DNA of 64,000 bases from Planctomycetaceae bacterium (lineage in GTDB: Bacteria; Planctomycetota; UBA1135; GCA-002686595). The stretch is from NCBI GenBank assembly GCA_011525785.1, contig WYBT01000012.1, positions 62,001 through 126,000 of the forward strand, given 5' to 3'. The notes beneath the pieces were generated by a model that was not told the DNA's origin, ran no database searches, and saw only the letters and a program-made list of their open reading frames with translations. Below are positions 60,236 to 64,000 of this stretch, piece by piece. The translations under genes were made by a program, and so were the position numbers. Position 1 is the first letter of the stretch. Each line of letters starts with the position of its first letter.

Positions 60236-61467
60236 GTGCCCTCCCGCAGCGCCACGGCTTCTTGGAACCAGCCGAACAGCACCTGCGCCTGCTGCGCCAG
60301 ATCGAAGCACTCCCGAGCGCGCGCGCGACCGGCCGCGGCGAGCTGTGCGCGTTCGTCGCTGCGCTGCAGCAAGCGCTCGAGCGCCGCCGCCAGGGCCGCA
60401 GCGTCGCCGATCGGCGTCAGCACGCCGGCGCGGCCGAAGTCCAGGATCTCCTCGATTCCGCCCACGGGCGTCGACACGCACGGAACGCCCGCGGCCTGCG
60501 CTTCGAGCAGCACCGTGGGCAGCGCGTCGCGATTGCCGTCGTCGCCGACCTTGCACGAGAGCGCGAACACCGTCGCCCGCGCGAGGTGTTCGCGCACGCG
60601 CTCCTGCGGCAGGGGGCCGAGCCAGCGCACGCGCTCGTGCAGGCCGAGCCCGTGGCTGCGCTCGACCAGTCGCGCGCGGTCTTCGCCGTCGCCGATCACA
60701 TCCAGTCGCACCTGCGCGTCGCGCTGTGCGAGCAGGGCCACGGCCTCGAGCAGCGTGTCGAAGCCCTTCTTCTCGACCAGGCGGCCGATCGAGAGCAGCG
60801 TGCGAGGCTCGCGCGTCCCGTGCGCACACGCGCCGAAGGCTTCGACGTCGATGCCGTTGTAAAGCCGTCGCACCCGCCGCGCCGCGCGTTCGTCGACGAG
60901 CGACTCGAGGTGGCGCACGTTGGCGTCGCAGACCGTCACCGTGAAGCGACTGTCCCCGACGAGCGCGCTCAGGCGCCGCGGCGAGACCGTGCTGCGGTAG
61001 ATGTCCTTGGCGTGCGCCGTGAGGCTGTAGCCCGGGCCGCCCAGCGCGTGCAGCAGCATCGCCACGAGCGCCGAGTCGGTCGCGAAGTGCGCGTGGACGT
61101 GCTCGATCCCCAACTCGCGCGTGCGGCGCAGCAGCCACAACGCCTCGCCGAGCAGCGGGCCGAGTCGTTCGATGTCGAGCGCGCCGTAGCGCTCGTGCGT
61201 GCGCCGCACGCGTTCGAGCAGTTGCGCCGGCTCGAGCGAGCGGTCGAACAGCACGCCCCACGGGTCGAGCCCGCGCGAGTCGGGCAGGTTCTCGACCGGC
61301 GCGCGCAGCCGCGCGAGCTGCTCGTGGCGGGGCTCGTCGTCGGGCGTGCGCCGCGAGAACACGTGGAGCTGGGCCCCCAGCGCCTCCTGGCCGAGCATTT
61401 CGTTCAGCACGAAAGTCTCCGACAGGCGCGGGAACTTCTTGAGCAGGTAGGCGACGCGCGGGGCCAT
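60217..61467 (-). CDS. Family 4-type glycosyltransferase
   Basis: A 416-residue GT-B glycosyltransferase of the WcaL/exopolysaccharide type. It starts APRVAYLLKKFPRLSETFVLNEM, a signature of colanic-acid-like glycosyltransferases. It contains HVHAHFATDSALVAMLL, VRRLYNGIDVEAFG, LLSIGRLVEKKGFDTLLEA and the donor-site motif PTVLLEAQAAGVPCVSTPVGGIEEIL. Its ATG overlaps the upstream stop (TGATG); an in-frame GTG lies one codon earlier. The second glycosyltransferase gene of the cluster, it likely acts on a lipid-linked or surface glycan. Confidence 0.9.
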   Translation of the reverse strand: MAPRVAYLLKKFPRLSETFVLNEMLGQEALGAQLHVFSRRTPDDEPRHEQLARLRAPVENLPDSRGLDPWGVLFDRSLEPAQLLERVRRTHERYGALDIERLGPLLGEALWLLRRTRELGIEHVHAHFATDSALVAMLLHALGGPGYSLTAHAKDIYRSTVSPRRLSALVGDSRFTVTVCDANVRHLESLVDERAARRVRRLYNGIDVEAFGACAHGTREPRTLLSIGRLVEKKGFDTLLEAVALLAQRDAQVRLDVIGDGEDRARLVERSHGLGLHERVRWLGPLPQERVREHLARATVFALSCKVGDDGNRDALPTVLLEAQAAGVPCVSTPVGGIEEILDFGRAGVLTPIGDAAALAAALERLLQRSDERAQLAAAGRARARECFDLAQQAQVLFGWFQEAVALREGTCASPM

Positions 61468-62738
61468 CACCGGGCCTCCGAGTGGGCGCGCACGAGCGCA
61501 CCGGCGCCGAGCAGCTCGCACGCGATTCCCAGCGTGCGGTCCGCGCCGTCCATCGACGGCGCGCGGCGCCAGTCGCGCTCCAGCCCGAGCGACTCCTCGA
61601 TCGCGGCGCGCACCGTGCGCGGCGTCGGCGCAGCGATGCAGCGCGCCAGGCCCGCCGCTTCGAGGCGTTCGGCGCGGATCAACTGCTCGCGGCGCGGGAA
61701 CACGCGCGGCAGGAGCACCGAGTTCACGCGCGTCTGGAGGATCTCGGCCACCGTGTTGTAGCCGGCCATCGCCACCACCACGTCGGTCTCGGCGAGCAGC
61801 CGCGGCAGGTCGGCGTGGAACGAGAGCGTGCGCACGTTGCGCAGCGCGCGCGACATGCGCTTGAGGCGGCGCGCCTGCAGCGGGTGCATCAAGGGCCCGA
61901 GCACCACCGTCGTGTCCCACGGCGTTGGCCCGAGCGCGAGCGCCTCGAGGCAGCACTGGATGCGCGACTCGCCGTCCTCGCCGCCGCCCGCCGTCACCAG
62001 CACCTGCTGGCGCGTGATCGTGCCGACCGCGCTGCGGCGCGTGGCGCTCTCGCGCACGACGTAGCCGGTGTACTCGACGCGCTGCGCGAGCTCGGGCGGA
62101 ATCGGGTACTCGCGCCGCTGGTCGAAGATGCGCTCGTCGCCGTAGACGCACACGCGGTCGTACAGCCCGGCCAGCGCCTCGCGGATGTCGGGGTGACTCC
62201 ACTGCGCGGCCACGGTCGCGGGATCGTCGATCACGTCGCGCAGGCCCAGGATCGTGCGCGTGCCGCAGTGGCGCGCGCGGCGCAGCACGGGGAGCAGCTC
62301 GCCGTCGAGTCCGATCGGCTGGTGGTCGGCGATCAACAGGTCGGGCTGGAAGGTCTCGAAGGTCGCGAGCAGCAGGCGCGCGCGCAGCTCGCGCGTCAGG
62401 GCCAGCCCGCCGCGCAGGTTGCGCGCGGTGTACGCGCCGTCGTCGTCCTTGGTGACCGCGGGGAGCTTGACCACCTCGACGCCGCGCGGGAGCTGGAACT
62501 GCGTCGCGCAGGGATTGCCGCTGACGATCAGCACGCTCGCGTCGCGCAGCGCGTCGGCCAGCGCGGCCGCGAGCGTCAGCGTGCGGCGCAGGTGGCCCAG
62601 GCCGAAGGAGTCGTGGCTGTACAGCAGCACGCGCGGCGCGCTCGCCGGACGTCGGGCCGCTGAATCGGCGGAGTTCACTGCGAGAGCGCATTCGACGGCG
62701 GGCGCACTCGAGTCCGCTTGGGGGGGACGAAGGTCCAT
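61467..62738 (-). CDS. MurG/GT28-like glycosyltransferase family protein
   Basis: A 423-residue protein with two Rossmann-like halves. The N-terminal half has RVLLYSHDSFGLGHLRRTLTLAAAL, typical of a UDP-glycosyltransferase/MurG-like acceptor domain. The C-terminal half has VLVTAGGGEDGE, LSFHADLPRLLAETDVVVAMAGYNTVAEIL and the donor loop RVNSVLLPRVFPRREQLIRAERL. This matches predicted glycosyltransferases of the GT28-C family. It is the first gene of the eight-gene minus-strand chain. The start at 62738 (MDLRPPQ) is uncertain, as upstream ATGs are in frame and the first 30 residues look unstructured. Confidence 0.8.
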   Translation of the reverse strand: MDLRPPQADSSAPAVECALAVNSADSAARRPASAPRVLLYSHDSFGLGHLRRTLTLAAALADALRDASVLIVSGNPCATQFQLPRGVEVVKLPAVTKDDDGAYTARNLRGGLALTRELRARLLLATFETFQPDLLIADHQPIGLDGELLPVLRRARHCGTRTILGLRDVIDDPATVAAQWSHPDIREALAGLYDRVCVYGDERIFDQRREYPIPPELAQRVEYTGYVVRESATRRSAVGTITRQQVLVTAGGGEDGESRIQCCLEALALGPTPWDTTVVLGPLMHPLQARRLKRMSRALRNVRTLSFHADLPRLLAETDVVVAMAGYNTVAEILQTRVNSVLLPRVFPRREQLIRAERLEAAGLARCIAAPTPRTVRAAIEESLGLERDWRRAPSMDGADRTLGIACELLGAGALVRAHSEAR

Positions 62739-63045
62739 GCGGAGCCCTTGCGCAACGCACATGCCGCAGCCGCGCCACCGCTCGCAAAGGCCCGCGCAGA
62801 GGCCTTTTGGGCCCAGATTGCGCCTTCCTGACGGCGCCGACACGCGCGCGGGTCCAGAACGCGGACCGCAGATCCAGATTCCATCAAGAGCGCTTCAAGA
62901 CGCGCCGCGAAGCGCCGCGGGCGAGGCCGCCAGGCGCTTGGACTGGCGCTTGCGTTCGGGTCCATCGAACGCGCAGCGAGCGACCGACAGTCGCCGCCCG
63001 CGCGCCACCCCGTCCTACCTCGCTCACCCATCAGGAGCCTGCACC
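62739..63045. other. Divergent promoter region
   Basis: About 307 nt between the glycan cluster (minus) and a secreted repeat protein (plus). No gene or RNA recognised; divergent promoters expected. Confidence 0.5.
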
Positions 63046-64000
63046 GTGCCCCATTCGGACTTCGCGCGAAACTGTCGCCGCGCCCTTCCATTCGCGCTCT
63101 GCCTCGCCGCGGCGAGCGCCGCGCAACCCGCGTTCGCTCAAACCCTGAGCGGGCGCCTGGTCAACGCCAGCGGCGTCGGCGTGGCCGGCGTCGACATCGA
63201 CCTCAAGGCGCAGGGCGGCGGCAGCGATCCGACGCTCTCGCAGGACTTCACCGACGTCAACGGCTTCTTCACCGTGTCGGTCACGCCGCCTGGGACCTAC
63301 CGCGTCGAGTTCATCCCGCCGCCGCCGCCGGCCTCGAGCTCGATGTACCTGCGCCTGGACAACGTGGTCGTGTCGGGCGCGACGAACCTCGGCGTGATCA
63401 CCTTGCCGCAGGGCATCGCGCTCAGCGGGCGCTGCGTGGACGCGTTCGGAGCGCCGCTCGCGGGCGTCAACCTCGACATCGCCGACGCCAGCGGCGCCGA
63501 CGTGGACCTGGTGCACGACACGAGCGATGCGAACGGCTTCTTCGCCGTCGCTGCGCCGGCCGGCGCGCTGCGCGTCGACTTCGACTCGCGCCCCGTGATC
63601 GGGCCGCTGGTCGCGCCGCAGCGCCGCACGCTGACGTTGAGCGCCCCCACCACGCTGCCTGACGTCGTGCACCCGCCGGGCCTCGTTCTGTCGGCCTTCG
63701 TCAAGCGCCAGTCGAACAACACGGCCGTGGTCGGGCTCGATGTCGACGTCTACGACTCGGCCTCGCAGGTCGAGCTCTACACGCCCGACGACAGCACCGA
63801 CGCGCTGGGCTTCTTCGACACGGTCGTGCCCGCGGGGACGTTCGACATCCGCTTCGACGCGCCCGTCGGATCGGGACTGGCGAGCCTCGAACTCGCCTCG
63901 CGCGTCGTGACGACGACCACGTTCCTCGGCACGCAACTCCTGCCGCCGGGCTTCACGCTCAGCGGGGTGGTCACGAGCGGCGCGGGCGTTCCGCAGGCCG
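63046..64000 (+). CDS. Secreted carboxypeptidase-regulatory-like repeat protein (C-terminus beyond window)
   Basis: The open N-terminal 318 residues of an exported protein. The GTG start has a good Shine-Dalgarno (CAGGAG, about 8 nt upstream). The signal peptide is RRALPFALCLAAASAAQPAFAQ. The mature part shows four successive repeats of about 90 residues opening with L-S-G-R-L/C-V strands (QTLSGRLVNASGVGVAGVDIDL, ALSGRCVDAFGAPLAGVNLDI, LVLSAFVKRQ, FTLSGVVTSGAGVPQA), three of them closing with D-x-x-G-F-F (DVNGFFTV, DANGFFAV, DALGFFDT). It resembles the protein at 25657 in domain type but not in detailed sequence. Function unknown; a structural surface role is likely. Confidence 0.82.
   Translation, partial: MPHSDFARNCRRALPFALCLAAASAAQPAFAQTLSGRLVNASGVGVAGVDIDLKAQGGGSDPTLSQDFTDVNGFFTVSVTPPGTYRVEFIPPPPPASSSMYLRLDNVVVSGATNLGVITLPQGIALSGRCVDAFGAPLAGVNLDIADASGADVDLVHDTSDANGFFAVAAPAGALRVDFDSRPVIGPLVAPQRRTLTLSAPTTLPDVVHPPGLVLSAFVKRQSNNTAVVGLDVDVYDSASQVELYTPDDSTDALGFFDTVVPAGTFDIRFDAPVGSGLASLELASRVVTTTTFLGTQLLPPGFTLSGVVTSGAGVPQA

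Overview
The window is very G+C-rich (roughly 70% by eye) bacterial DNA that is almost entirely coding. Long antisense open frames are therefore common and mostly meaningless. Gene content points to a Planctomycetota bacterium of a high-G+C lineage. The indicators are an MglA/roadblock GTPase operon, PilV/PilW/PilX-like minor prepilins, many secreted proteins with Ig-like or carboxypeptidase-regulatory-like repeats, a TatC with an enlarged first periplasmic loop, a membrane-anchored BRCT-like protein, and secreted proteins with lineage-type C-terminal tails. The assignment is an inference; Myxococcota would be the main alternative.

Layout. 1-3092 (-): four overlapping genes, TPR/coiled-coil protein, TPR plus roadblock-like protein, roadblock protein, and MglA (cut by the window edge). 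3376-8672 (-): a giant lipoprotein of about 11 Ig-like domains and a secreted propeller-like protein. 8886-12884 (+): gcvT, gcvH, a LipM-like octanoyltransferase and a sulfatase-fold hydrolase without the formylglycine cysteine. 12974-13258 (-): two tRNA-Gln genes (CUG, UUG). 13418-15591 (-): tatC-cinA. 15912-17159 (-): BRCT-like coiled-coil membrane protein. 17602-20051 (+): coaE and rho. 20808-24771 (+): P-loop protein, degenerate ABC exporter and OprP-like porin, all overlapping. 25287-27972 (+): small secreted BON-like protein and an eight-repeat secreted protein. 27982-29702 (-): trxB and an SDR enzyme. 29802-30824 (+): inositol-monophosphatase-fold protein.

30828-40858 (-) is one continuous run: three prepilin-like genes, ABC ATPase, ABC permease, PAS histidine kinase, a molybdopterin-domain protein lacking the molybdenum-ligand cysteine, then an MBOAT acyltransferase with an SGNH-like partner. 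41045-45540 (-) holds xylA and xylB, but a two-gene AAA ATPase plus TOPRIM module sits exactly between them. It resembles OLD/PARIS/AbiL-type defence pairs and is the best candidate here for an undescribed system. 45631-50203 (+): glycerophosphodiesterase, GlpD-like dehydrogenase and a secreted reprolysin-like metallopeptidase. 50328-62738 (-) is a chain of eight genes, seven of whose junctions overlap or nearly abut: three glycosyltransferases, an ABC exporter, a tandem two-kinase protein, an alginate-export-type porin, a repeat lipoprotein and a class IV aminotransferase. It looks like a surface-glycan or glycolipid assembly and export locus. 63046-64000 (+) is the start of another secreted repeat protein.

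Stop/start overlaps of the GTGA or ATGA type recur throughout, so translational coupling is the normal operon style here. Start codons were chosen from these overlaps, signal peptides and domain starts; GTG starts are frequent.
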